A stretch of 64,000 bases of DNA, from the NCBI GenBank assembly GCA_018650285.1, contig JABIGF010000017.1, forward strand, positions 53,618 through 117,617, given 5' to 3'. This document shows, piece after piece, positions 1 through 8,137 of this stretch. The notes under the pieces were generated by a model that did no database searches, was not told where the DNA came from, and saw only the letters and a list, made by a program, of their open reading frames with translations. The position numbers and the translations under genes are program-made. Source of the stretch: Methanobacteriota archaeon. GTDB taxonomy: Archaea; Thermoplasmatota; Poseidoniia; Poseidoniales; Thalassarchaeaceae. Positions within the stretch are counted from its first letter, which is position 1. Each line of letters opens with the position of its first letter.

Positions 1-7
1 ATGGGCG

Positions 8-1291
8 ATGGAATTCTTTGACAGAGATGGGATGCCCCTCGGACAATTAGATGTTGCTGAACGGGATTGGAGTCGACCCGGTGGTGATCAGGGTGGCCGA
101 ATTGTCTGGCAACCTCCCCCTGGTTCAGATATCCCTACGACTATATGGCCTGAGACGGACCAGCCTCACCTCAACGCTTTGCTCTTCTCGATGCTTCAAC
201 AAGGTCTTACCGACAGTACGAACTCAGTCCAAGAAAGTGCATTTTCTGCAATGATTCGTGCAATTGATACGACACTAGGGCACATGGATTCTACTGGGAA
301 AGGTGGTGACCAGTATCTTTCAACATTCATCGGTCGCCCTATCGCAGTTGTTCGTGCGCAACTCCATCTTGAACTTGATTTGTCAAACCCTGATGGTGAC
401 CCATTATCTATGGACGTAGTTGAGACCTTGTCTAGTCAGGAAATTTCAGTACGACTTGGTGCAATTGCACGGGCGACAGACGGGCTCCTCGGTTATTTCG
501 TGAATGATGATTACACTTTGTTCAACACCGTCTACCCAATCGACTCAGATAAGACGCAGCCTGAACTACCAGCGATGAGTGTTGGGAACCGGGATGCAAA
601 GTTGATTGAGCATAACTCACTTGTTTTCGATCCCACAGTGGAACTTCAACACGGCCTGACGGTCAACCTGACTCTGCTCATGCACCCTCAATCAGGGGTC
701 CACGCAAATTGTGGATTCCTACCTCAGAAGGAAATTGTACTAATGCGCGAGCATTACGAGGATGCACTAGAGAGAATTGCACCTACGTTCAAGTTTGGCC
801 CCGTCCTTATGAATCCAGAGGATATAGTCATGCCCAGTCCTGAACTTAAGGGCTTGCGATGGAGTTGGATCCATCGACCATCCTACACGAATTGGAGTGA
901 AAAGGGAGTGAACCCCGAAGCGGGCTCCCTTCAGTTCCATGAGAGTCCGCCACAAGCCATTGAAGGTTGGCTGAAACTTGCGGACCCCGATGCAACACCT
1001 CCTCCATATGATCCAGATAACTCTGGTAGTGTGGAAACGGATCCAGTGATAGAGGCGCCAAGTTCAGGGTGGACTGAGATGGTCATTGATCGAGCAGCAG
1101 TCGCTTCAGCGGCAGCCCGTGACATCCGAACTATTGATCGTGTTGGCCCAATTTCAGAACCTCCAACTTACACCCCTACTATAGATATTCCAATTGACAT
1201 TGATATACCGGAATTGCCTCCTATGAGGGGCGGTGCAATTGACCCCCCGCCAATTGATGTTGATGAAGGTTTAGACCCCCGGTTTGATTAA
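8..1291 (+). CDS. Hypothetical protein with proline/aspartate-rich tail (possibly 5'-partial)
   Basis: I do not recognise this 427-residue protein. The frame is open to the left edge of the window, so the ATG at 8 may be internal and the gene 5'-partial. There is no signal peptide or membrane segment in the visible part. The first 300 residues look globular, with several Trp and His residues; from about residue 330 the chain becomes low-complexity, rich in Pro, Asp and Ile (repeated PxIDI-like units around residues 385-420). It lies 42 bp upstream of a secreted surface protein on the same strand, so the two could be co-transcribed. A structural protein of the cell surface or a phage/virus-like structural role are both possible; nothing in the sequence decides. 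Confidence 0.6.
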   Translation: MEFFDRDGMPLGQLDVAERDWSRPGGDQGGRIVWQPPPGSDIPTTIWPETDQPHLNALLFSMLQQGLTDSTNSVQESAFSAMIRAIDTTLGHMDSTGKGGDQYLSTFIGRPIAVVRAQLHLELDLSNPDGDPLSMDVVETLSSQEISVRLGAIARATDGLLGYFVNDDYTLFNTVYPIDSDKTQPELPAMSVGNRDAKLIEHNSLVFDPTVELQHGLTVNLTLLMHPQSGVHANCGFLPQKEIVLMREHYEDALERIAPTFKFGPVLMNPEDIVMPSPELKGLRWSWIHRPSYTNWSEKGVNPEAGSLQFHESPPQAIEGWLKLADPDATPPPYDPDNSGSVETDPVIEAPSSGWTEMVIDRAAVASAAARDIRTIDRVGPISEPPTYTPTIDIPIDIDIPELPPMRGGAIDPPPIDVDEGLDPRFD

Positions 1292-1333
1292 ATTTAACAT
1301 AGATGAATCTCAAGATAATTAGGAAGTGGAAAA

Positions 1334-3766
1334 ATGGAAAATAAAAACATGAAACATATATTGTTGGTATTAATATTATCAGTTTTGATGGCTATGGTGC
1401 CATTTACTAGCCCCAAGTTGGTAGTAGATGATGCACCCAATGAGGGTGCGTCCGCTCGAAGTATTACTTCTACTCATATTGAAATGTGGTCAGAATCTTC
1501 ATCATTAAATCCACAGATTCCATTTGAAAATTGTATATTATCTGACATAGTTGTTGATTCCTATGGTAATACATATGTGTCTGGCACATTTACCTCAGAA
1601 ATAGGCTTTGGTTCAACAACATTAAACACATTTACAGACGATTATTCAGTTTTTGTTGCTAAAATCTCTACAAGTGGGACATGGGATTGGGCAGTCCAAT
1701 CAACAGGTGATAACGCTCACAGCCGTGCCATGACTTTGGATACCAATGAAACCAACTTATACGTTGTTGGAAACCTTGTAGGCAACAATTCTTTTGGCGA
1801 ACATTTTGCCTCATCTGTAGATAAAAATATGTTTGTATTATCAATTGATGCGGATACAGGTGGATTCAAAAATATCTACACTCCTTCATCTTCCGTATCC
1901 TCTTCAGGAATTAGTAATGCCGAAGCGGTAATTGCTCGTACAGGTGGTGGCGTATACATAGCAGGAGAGTATGAATTAATGCTAGACCTTCCTGGAATAC
2001 CCCCTCTTCCTTTCAGTAATGGACATACGAATGCATTTGTTGCTTCACTAAGTGAGCAAGGGTGGGAATGGAGCACATCCACGAGTTGTTACCTTTCCAT
2101 CTGCGGGGATGAAAACGCAACATCTCTTACATTAGATCACAATGGGAATGTTGCAGTTTTAGGGGAAATGGTAGCGAACACAACTTTTGGTGCGAATGGT
2201 GAGGATGCAGGTCCTGTTTTATTAGGCGCTGGATTTACTGATGTTTTTGTCTGGACAATAAATTCTGTAAATTCCTTTTCAATTAATGCAATTAGTACCA
2301 ATAGCACTGGCGTTGAAACTCCGGCAAAAATTATCGCATTAGGGGAGGAGTTAATTATTTCAGGTAATTTTGTTGGAGAAATGAATCTTAGTGGAATCAA
2401 TGTTTCATCTTATGGTGGCCCAGTATCTTCTGGTTTTGTGGGTTCTCTAACGTTTAATGGGCAGCAAGAAAATTGGAATTGGGTAAGGACTGTTAATGGA
2501 AGTAGTGATTCCGGCCCGACTAGTGGGAGATTTACATCGATTCAGTTATACATCCCTTGGCAGATAACTGATATTGATGTCGGCCAAGATAATACAATAA
2601 TCGTTGCAGGTGAATATTGGGGGGAGGCCCAACTTGATAGCCTTATTATGCCGGGAACAGGATCATTCAACAACCTCGATGCATTTGTCGCCCAACTCTC
2701 TTCTCAGGGTGATTGGCTGAATATGATGATCGTTGGAGGACCAGGACCAGATGGTATGACAAGAGTAGCCACCTCTTCAAACGGCCAGATGCACATAGGG
2801 TTGGATTCAGATTCTGTTGCAATTACTTTTGGGGATTCTACCCATTATCCTAATGACCGTTCTGTAATAATTGGAGCTTTTGAGTGGGATAGAGATAAAG
2901 ATTCAATTTCAGATGAAATGGATCAATGTGAGGGTTATGACGATAAAATTGATGAAGATAATGACGGGATTCCTGATGCCTGTGATCCGCTAATTGATTC
3001 AGATGGAGATAGTATTTCAGATACTTTAGACCGTTGTCCATTTATTCATGCTGGAGATTTAGATGAGGATGGAGATGGCTGCCCCGACGAAATTTTGGTG
3101 GGTTGTATGGATGATAATGCTCACAATTACACTAATTTGGCGAATTCAAACTCAACGACTTGTGATTATGATTGGGATAATGATGGAACAGATGACGATG
3201 ATGAAATTGTAGGTTGTATGGATGATACTGCAGACAATTTTGACCCTAGTGCTACAGACCCAGGGCAATGTAATTTCACGCCCTCTTGCCCGGATTGTTC
3301 AGTTGATGGTGATGATGATGAAGATGGGGTACCAAATGAAACAGATCAATGTCCTGAAACACCAGGTGGTACACCAGTGCACCCTGATGGTTGCGGGGGA
3401 GATGGAACGGTGGATCCACAAGGTAATGCATCTGTTTGGGGTGCAATTGGTGATTGTGACCCAACAAACACATCGGTTAATTGTCAAGAAGAGATGATTA
3501 TTGCTGGTGTAGGTGGTGCGGGCTTATTTGGTGGTTCAATAATTACTCGTGTGCTTAGACCCGGTGTAGGAAAAGGAAGGGGCCCAGGACTGGGAATAGG
3601 TGACATAGCAGATGCCAAGGATGCATACGATTTCATCGCTAAAAAGGATGCTAAAAAGGTGAAGACAACTGGTGGCTCAGATCACTATTTCAAACCAGGA
3701 GTTGAGCGTCAAGGAGCGATGTCTACTGCAGCAGATACTGCGCTTGATGATTATGTTGAGGATTGA
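1334..3766 (+). CDS. Large secreted surface protein: SBBP-like repeats plus thrombospondin type 3 calcium repeats
   Basis: An 810-residue exported protein. A hydrophobic signal segment follows the first lysines (residues about 6-25). Residues 50-510 hold repeated units of the kind 'dsyGNTYVSGTF...FVAKIS..GTWdWa', typical of SBBP/beta-propeller repeats in marine archaeal and Bacteroidota surface proteins. Residues about 515-585 are Asp-rich DxDxDGIxD units, i.e. thrombospondin type 3 calcium-binding repeats. Two GCMDD...N(Y/F) cysteine units follow (about 590 and 630), and a third TSP3 block lies near 660-690. A Gly-rich hydrophobic stretch near 720-740 (MIIAGVGGAGLFGG) may be a membrane anchor with a short basic cytoplasmic tail. 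A GGAAGTGG ribosome site precedes the ATG. Role inferred: calcium-stabilised cell-surface or adhesion protein. Confidence 0.75.
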   Translation: MENKNMKHILLVLILSVLMAMVPFTSPKLVVDDAPNEGASARSITSTHIEMWSESSSLNPQIPFENCILSDIVVDSYGNTYVSGTFTSEIGFGSTTLNTFTDDYSVFVAKISTSGTWDWAVQSTGDNAHSRAMTLDTNETNLYVVGNLVGNNSFGEHFASSVDKNMFVLSIDADTGGFKNIYTPSSSVSSSGISNAEAVIARTGGGVYIAGEYELMLDLPGIPPLPFSNGHTNAFVASLSEQGWEWSTSTSCYLSICGDENATSLTLDHNGNVAVLGEMVANTTFGANGEDAGPVLLGAGFTDVFVWTINSVNSFSINAISTNSTGVETPAKIIALGEELIISGNFVGEMNLSGINVSSYGGPVSSGFVGSLTFNGQQENWNWVRTVNGSSDSGPTSGRFTSIQLYIPWQITDIDVGQDNTIIVAGEYWGEAQLDSLIMPGTGSFNNLDAFVAQLSSQGDWLNMMIVGGPGPDGMTRVATSSNGQMHIGLDSDSVAITFGDSTHYPNDRSVIIGAFEWDRDKDSISDEMDQCEGYDDKIDEDNDGIPDACDPLIDSDGDSISDTLDRCPFIHAGDLDEDGDGCPDEILVGCMDDNAHNYTNLANSNSTTCDYDWDNDGTDDDDEIVGCMDDTADNFDPSATDPGQCNFTPSCPDCSVDGDDDEDGVPNETDQCPETPGGTPVHPDGCGGDGTVDPQGNASVWGAIGDCDPTNTSVNCQEEMIIAGVGGAGLFGGSIITRVLRPGVGKGRGPGLGIGDIADAKDAYDFIAKKDAKKVKTTGGSDHYFKPGVERQGAMSTAADTALDDYVED

Positions 3767-3784
3767 TTTCAATTAATTCCATAT

Positions 3785-4345
3785 TCAACTTTTGACTAAT
3801 CCACGAGCGACCAATCCAATACCAATCATTGCAAGGAACCATGCAATAGTTTGTGTCAAGATGATGTCGTACTTGTATGTGGTTTCAGTTGTTTGTGCAG
3901 TCCCATCAATTGAATTTCCCGCTACAAAACGGTAGTCTCCCCCAGATAGTGCCCAATCTATTTCGCCAGAACTATCGGGACCACCTTCAATAAAGGTCAA
4001 GTCTTCAGTATCACACAATAAGTAGCCTTCACCACTATCTATGCATTTGTCAGCATCACTTGCATCAACAATGCCAATCCAAGCGTCAGGTGCATCCCAT
4101 TGGATAGCAAAATTTGCAACAATAATTCCATTTACAGCATCAGGGATTGGAATATTCTGTTCAAGCATGGCAGATTTTTCACAGATATCTAGCCCTGCAA
4201 TCCCTGTTGAACAGGAAGGCACATCCATGCTTTCTGTACCTTCTCCAGAAAAGCCGATGAAGCCGGCAAAAATGGCAACGAGTAAAATCACAGAACCAAT
4301 AATTAGTGGAATCAACTTCATGTCGGTCACTTGTCCACATTTCAT
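3785..4345 (-). CDS. Small membrane protein with two terminal TM helices
   Basis: A 186-residue protein with a hydrophobic helix at residues about 10-32 and another at 160-180, flanking an acidic extracytoplasmic domain of about 125 residues with paired cysteines (around residues 42, 55 and 110-125). The domain ends in an SGEIDWALSGGDYRFVAG-type segment resembling a small beta-sandwich. GAGGTGA a few bases upstream of the ATG at 4345 supports this start over the internal Met at residue 9. It converges with the preceding surface protein gene (18 bp between stops) and diverges from the carboxypeptidase. No family recognised; a surface or stress-related small membrane protein is the most that can be said. 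Confidence 0.65.
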   Translation of the reverse strand: MKCGQVTDMKLIPLIIGSVILLVAIFAGFIGFSGEGTESMDVPSCSTGIAGLDICEKSAMLEQNIPIPDAVNGIIVANFAIQWDAPDAWIGIVDASDADKCIDSGEGYLLCDTEDLTFIEGGPDSSGEIDWALSGGDYRFVAGNSIDGTAQTTETTYKYDIILTQTIAWFLAMIGIGLVARGLVKS

Positions 4346-4397
4346 TCACCTCTAAATCACTTTTTATTGTTAATTTTGATACCCGCAGGTTTGAGAT

Positions 4398-5918
4398 ATG
4401 TGGTGCATTCCCCAACTCATGGGCGAAGCATACGACGCACTTATGGGGCGCATGCGAGAGTTAGATGTGATGGGACAAATTAGCGGGCTGCTAGGTTGGG
4501 ACCAAGAAGTAATGATGCCTCCCAAAGCAGCAGCAATGCGTGCTGAACAATTAGCATGGCTGTCTAAAGAAGGGCACACGAGAATGACAGACCCAAAAGT
4601 AGGGGAATTGCTTACAACAGCCGAAGCCGAAGTTGGTGATGATGAAGTTGAACAAGGAAACTTACGCATAATTCGCGACTCATACGACAAGGCCACAAAG
4701 AAGCCAGTAGAGTTTGTTGAAGAAAAGGCGCGCCATACTTCTAAGAGCATAGTGTCATGGACAGAAGCGCGTGAGAAAAACGACTTCTCAATCTTCCGAG
4801 ATGACTTGGCAAAAATGATTGACATGTCCCGCGAGTTGGCTGGATATCTTGGCTATGATGACAACCCTTATGACGCTCTTCTCGACCTATACGAATCAGG
4901 ATTATGTGTTGCCAAATTAGACCCGCTATTTGCCGGTTTGAGAGAATCCTCAGTTCCGCTAATCAAGGCGGTATCAGAACTTGAAGTCAAACCAGATTGT
5001 AGTTGGGTACACAAACACCCTTGGCCAAAAGCAAGCCAGGAAGCATTGAGCCAAGCTCTATCTGAAGCAATTGGTTTTGATTTTCAAGCAGGAAGGCGTG
5101 ACGAATCAACACATCCATTCTGCGGCGGTTCAAATCCTGACGATGTTCGTTGGACAACTCGTTATGATGAGAAAGAACCGTATGGTGCTATTTTTGGGAC
5201 CATGCACGAAACAGGTCATGCATTGTATGAACAAGGCCGGCCACGAAACTTAGATTTCCAGCCAGCAGGCGAAGCAAATGGGCTCGGTGTCCACGAAAGT
5301 CAAAGCCGGTTATGGGAGAATCAAATAGGGCGCTCTTTAGAGTTCTGCGAATGGTCATTCCCAATGTGGCAAGAACACTTCCCTGCTAATTTTGAAGGAG
5401 TCACACCTGAAATGTTGTGGCAGGCAGTCAACCAGGTTGAAGCCAGTTTAATTCGTGTTGAGGCTGATGAAGCCACATACAATCTTCACATTATGATTCG
5501 ATATGAGGTAGAGAAGAAACTCATCAATGGTGAGTTGGAAGTCGATGACCTACCTGATGCATGGGATGATATGTACGAGGAGTTTCTTGGTGTGCGCTCT
5601 CCAACACGTACTGAAGGTGTCCTCCAAGATATTCATTGGTCGTTTGGCGCATTTGGGTATTTCCCAACCTATACTCTAGGAAACCTCTACTCTGCTCAAC
5701 TCTTAGTTGCTGCTAGAAAAGAGATCACAAATTTGGATGAGCAAATTCGTAATGGTGAGTTTAGTCCACTTCTAGAGTGGATGCGTACGCACGTGCACGC
5801 GAGAGCATCTATCATTGAGCCCGCAGATTTGATTGAAGAGGCAACAGGTGAGCAACCAAAGCCTGATGCATTTGTCACTTACCTCGCTGATAAGATTGGC
5901 ACCCTCTATGGTCTTTGA
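4398..5918 (+). CDS. Carboxypeptidase Taq family (M32) metallocarboxypeptidase
   Basis: A 506-residue zinc carboxypeptidase of family M32, which removes C-terminal residues from peptides and acts in the cytoplasm. The zinc motif HETGH is at residues 270-274 in the context GTMHETGHALYEQG, and the downstream glutamate ligand is expected in the conserved HESQSRLWEN segment near 295. The GWDQEVMMPP segment near residue 34, FCGGSNPDDVRWTTR near 236, and the C-terminal GNLYSAQL segment are also family hallmarks. Length matches the family (about 500). The second Met (position 4419) fits the usual family N-terminus better than the first. Consistent with a peptide-degrading heterotroph. It overlaps the next gene by a few bases. 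Confidence 0.93.
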   Translation: MWCIPQLMGEAYDALMGRMRELDVMGQISGLLGWDQEVMMPPKAAAMRAEQLAWLSKEGHTRMTDPKVGELLTTAEAEVGDDEVEQGNLRIIRDSYDKATKKPVEFVEEKARHTSKSIVSWTEAREKNDFSIFRDDLAKMIDMSRELAGYLGYDDNPYDALLDLYESGLCVAKLDPLFAGLRESSVPLIKAVSELEVKPDCSWVHKHPWPKASQEALSQALSEAIGFDFQAGRRDESTHPFCGGSNPDDVRWTTRYDEKEPYGAIFGTMHETGHALYEQGRPRNLDFQPAGEANGLGVHESQSRLWENQIGRSLEFCEWSFPMWQEHFPANFEGVTPEMLWQAVNQVEASLIRVEADEATYNLHIMIRYEVEKKLINGELEVDDLPDAWDDMYEEFLGVRSPTRTEGVLQDIHWSFGAFGYFPTYTLGNLYSAQLLVAARKEITNLDEQIRNGEFSPLLEWMRTHVHARASIIEPADLIEEATGEQPKPDAFVTYLADKIGTLYGL

Positions 5919-7120
5919 GTGAAGTGTGGGATGCGAAGACCCAAAGGGTTGGACACTCACCAACAGTCGTGGCTGACATCTCTGAGTTTGCTTGGTTTGT
6001 GCGCGACATGCCTGCAGCAGCTACCGCTGTGCTGTTAGGCCAAACCCGCCTATATGCTGGTGACTGGGATGGCAATCTTCGTGCCTGGAGTGAAGAGGGC
6101 AAGCAACTTTGGATTGCTGAAGCAGAAGACCGTGTGGAAAGAATGTGTGGCGCAAGAGATGCTGAATCGCCATTCATCTGCGCAACCGCTGGTAGCCAAA
6201 TCAGTTCTTTAGATGCTGCAAGTGGCGAAATGCGTTGGATTCGTCAACTAGTTGGCTCATCTGATTTAGTAGTCTGCTCTGATGATGGAAGCCGAGTATT
6301 GGCAACATCATCAGTCTATGAAATTGAATTAAATGATTTTATTGAAACAACATGCTGGCGTTTTGATGCTGACGGAGAAAGTGTCCGCGAAGACACTTTC
6401 GAAGAAAGGCCATGGCATCTTCTTCTTGATGAGAAAGGTGTGGCGACAATGGGTATTGGTAGGCCAAGATGTGGTTTAATCACTCAGAATGATAATGAAA
6501 GTAATCACATTAATTTAGCCGAAGACAACCCAATTTTATGCGGTTCAACAATTGGTGATAAGACAATTTTCGGCCACGCATCTGGGTTAGTTACCATGCT
6601 CAAAGAAAATAGTGATGGGTTGATAGAACTTGATTCTGGTCACGGCGACAGTGTTCACACATTGCATTTTGATGGCACCTCCATTATTGCTGGTGGCGAC
6701 GATGGTGAAGTCCGTTCAATTTCCACAAAGGGGGATGTGAAATGGTCTGAGAATCTCGGTTCCGCTTTGGATGAATGTACTATCGGTTTCGAAATAGGTG
6801 GCGAAAAAAGTTGCTGGGTTGGCACCTGGGATGGGTTGAATGCCACACTATGGGTGCTATCAGGAAATGATGGTAAAACACTTCTCCAATTCACAAATTT
6901 ATCTCGGATTCGAGCATTAGCTAGCCGCGAAGATCGTGTAGTAATTGGATTGGATGATGGAAGGGTATTATTGTTCAATCAAGAATTATTTTGCAGGCGA
7001 TTAAATGACAATAATAATGTTGAGAATAATAGCGACAATAATGACGATGAGGCTGATGACAGCGTCGAGGGGGCCGGTCGCCTTTCATTGCAAGAGAGAT
7101 TGCGTGCTTTGAGAAAGTAA
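5915..7120 (+). CDS. Cytoplasmic WD40/PQQ-like beta-propeller protein
   Basis: A 401-residue protein with no signal peptide, made of repeated blades such as 'LYAGDWDGNLRAWSEEGKQLW', 'SIIAGGDDGEVRSISTKGDVKW' and 'RVVIGLDDGRVLLFNQ', typical of WD40/PQQ-type propellers. The extreme C-terminus (about 365-401) is Asn/Asp-rich and then basic. The TTG start overlaps the stop of the M32 carboxypeptidase gene (TTGA), so the two are probably translationally coupled; a GTG at 5924 is the alternative. The function is unknown: propellers of this type are usually protein-interaction scaffolds. Downstream is the structured non-coding region. Confidence 0.8.
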   Translation: MSEVWDAKTQRVGHSPTVVADISEFAWFVRDMPAAATAVLLGQTRLYAGDWDGNLRAWSEEGKQLWIAEAEDRVERMCGARDAESPFICATAGSQISSLDAASGEMRWIRQLVGSSDLVVCSDDGSRVLATSSVYEIELNDFIETTCWRFDADGESVREDTFEERPWHLLLDEKGVATMGIGRPRCGLITQNDNESNHINLAEDNPILCGSTIGDKTIFGHASGLVTMLKENSDGLIELDSGHGDSVHTLHFDGTSIIAGGDDGEVRSISTKGDVKWSENLGSALDECTIGFEIGGEKSCWVGTWDGLNATLWVLSGNDGKTLLQFTNLSRIRALASREDRVVIGLDDGRVLLFNQELFCRRLNDNNNVENNSDNNDDEADDSVEGAGRLSLQERLRALRK

Positions 7121-7289
7121 TGCACTTTGAGTACAATGGTTTTAGCCAGTTTCCATTTCTTTTTCTTTTGTTATTTTCATATTATTTTCTTGTTACCATA
7201 GGAAATACTCCACTGGAAAATAAGGTTATTAGTGTTATTTTCTTGTAGAAAAGTGGTTGTATTACCGAAAGATTTAATTGCCTCCCCCC
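7121..7289. promoter_or_regulatory. AT-rich intergenic segment with candidate promoter for the structured RNA
   Basis: This 169-bp stretch is AT-rich with T-runs after the propeller gene (possible termination region) and ends in CCGAAAGATTTAATT at about 7264-7279, which resembles an archaeal BRE plus a weak TATA element. A start site about 25 bases further on would fall at about 7290-7300, exactly where base composition shifts to GC-rich and hairpins begin. The assignment is by composition and spacing only. Confidence 0.35.
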
Positions 7290-8075
7290 GCCTTGACTAA
7301 GTTGCTGCTCCTGAGGAGCGGCGGGGCTGGTTTCGACCGGACCCCGTGCCCGTCTGCCGGCGTGGGCCCCTCGGGGGTAGAAGTCGGCCGCCAAAACGAG
7401 TAATCGTGGAGGCGATGACTGGAAAGAAATCTGCTTCGGCAGAGGACTGGAAAGTCTTGCAGGAAGCGATGATCACTTCGGTGTGATTCCACCAGATAGA
7501 CGGGGAGATGACCTTCGGGAAATCCACCCCATAAAATTTGGTTTATGACCGGGAAAACGAATGAGCTTGCTCGCTAGTGGAACTAGTCAACGCTCTGGAC
7601 AGGAAATCGAGTGGACACACGATGACCGGAATCGGAAGTGGAAGATGGAAGCTGTTGGAAAACAACTGAGATCAACTGTGGGAAATGGAGGAAGTCGAAA
7701 GACAACCAAAGTTAACTGCGGATGGTTGAGGATGTTGAAAGATGGCCAATGTTTACTACTGAAGAAGAAGGAAGTTAGTCCAATGCTTGAGGAACTGGAC
7801 AGGGTGGAGACGATACGGACCTTGAAAGAGGAAAGTATAGTCACCTGTGCCTAGGGAATCGGTAGGTTAGGATAACTCCTACTTGCTGTGAAACTGGGAT
7901 GCGATGAGACAGAATCGAAAGAGGAAGTTGAGTCGTGTGGTGGAAGGAAGGCCTCGTGTCAACCGGAAGCCACAACCAGCGGAGGCTGGTGAGTGGGAGG
8001 AATTCCTCCTCCGGAACGAGACCCACTCACCAGTTCTCCCAACCCCCGTCTTTATTCAACGAGATAATTTCTCGT
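7290..8075 (+). ncRNA. Candidate large (~0.8 kb) structured non-coding RNA, family unknown
   Basis: No reading frame here has protein-like composition. Instead there is a dense run of short perfect hairpins: 7307-7319 (5 bp); 7323-7345 (9 bp, one bulge, UUCG loop); 7367-7377; 7396-7407 (GUAA loop); 7430-7443 (UCUGC/GCAGA, UUCG loop); 7445-7456 (GACU-GGAA-AGUC); 7472-7487; 7502-7530 (GGGG/CCCC with inner UUCG); 7530-7547; 7574-7586; 7654-7666; 7694-7703 (GAAA loop). Near the 3' end a perfect 12-bp stem pairs 7986-7997 with 8022-8033 and encloses two smaller hairpins, followed by 8060-8074. GC content of the 5' part is clearly above the neighbouring genes. The purine-rich middle is full of GGAA motifs. 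Strand is inferred from UUCG/GNRA loops reading correctly on +. Motifs of RNase P, SRP and tRNA were looked for and not found. Ends are approximate. Confidence 0.6.
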
Positions 8076-8137
8076 CGATGTCTTTCCTATTCTAACTGTT
8101 ACGCAAGAGTTGAGGTGCCGCGTGGTGATTTGACAAC

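Noticed and set aside
7322..7345. tmRNA-like 5' end
   Set aside because: GGGGCTGGTTTCGACCGG resembles a tmRNA start, but it folds into its own hairpin, and no matching acceptor/T-arm 3' end is found downstream; archaea are not known to use tmRNA.
7561..7854. 97-codon ORF in the structured region
   Set aside because: Composition follows the purine-rich RNA pattern, overlaps several hairpins and shows no recognisable protein features.
7290..8075. RNase P RNA
   Set aside because: A GAGACAGAA segment near 7905 resembles the universal 3' core, but the bases after it cannot form the P4 helix with any 5' AGTCC-like segment in the region.
7290..8075. SRP RNA
   Set aside because: The conserved S-domain motif with GGAAGGGAGCAGC-like loop is absent.
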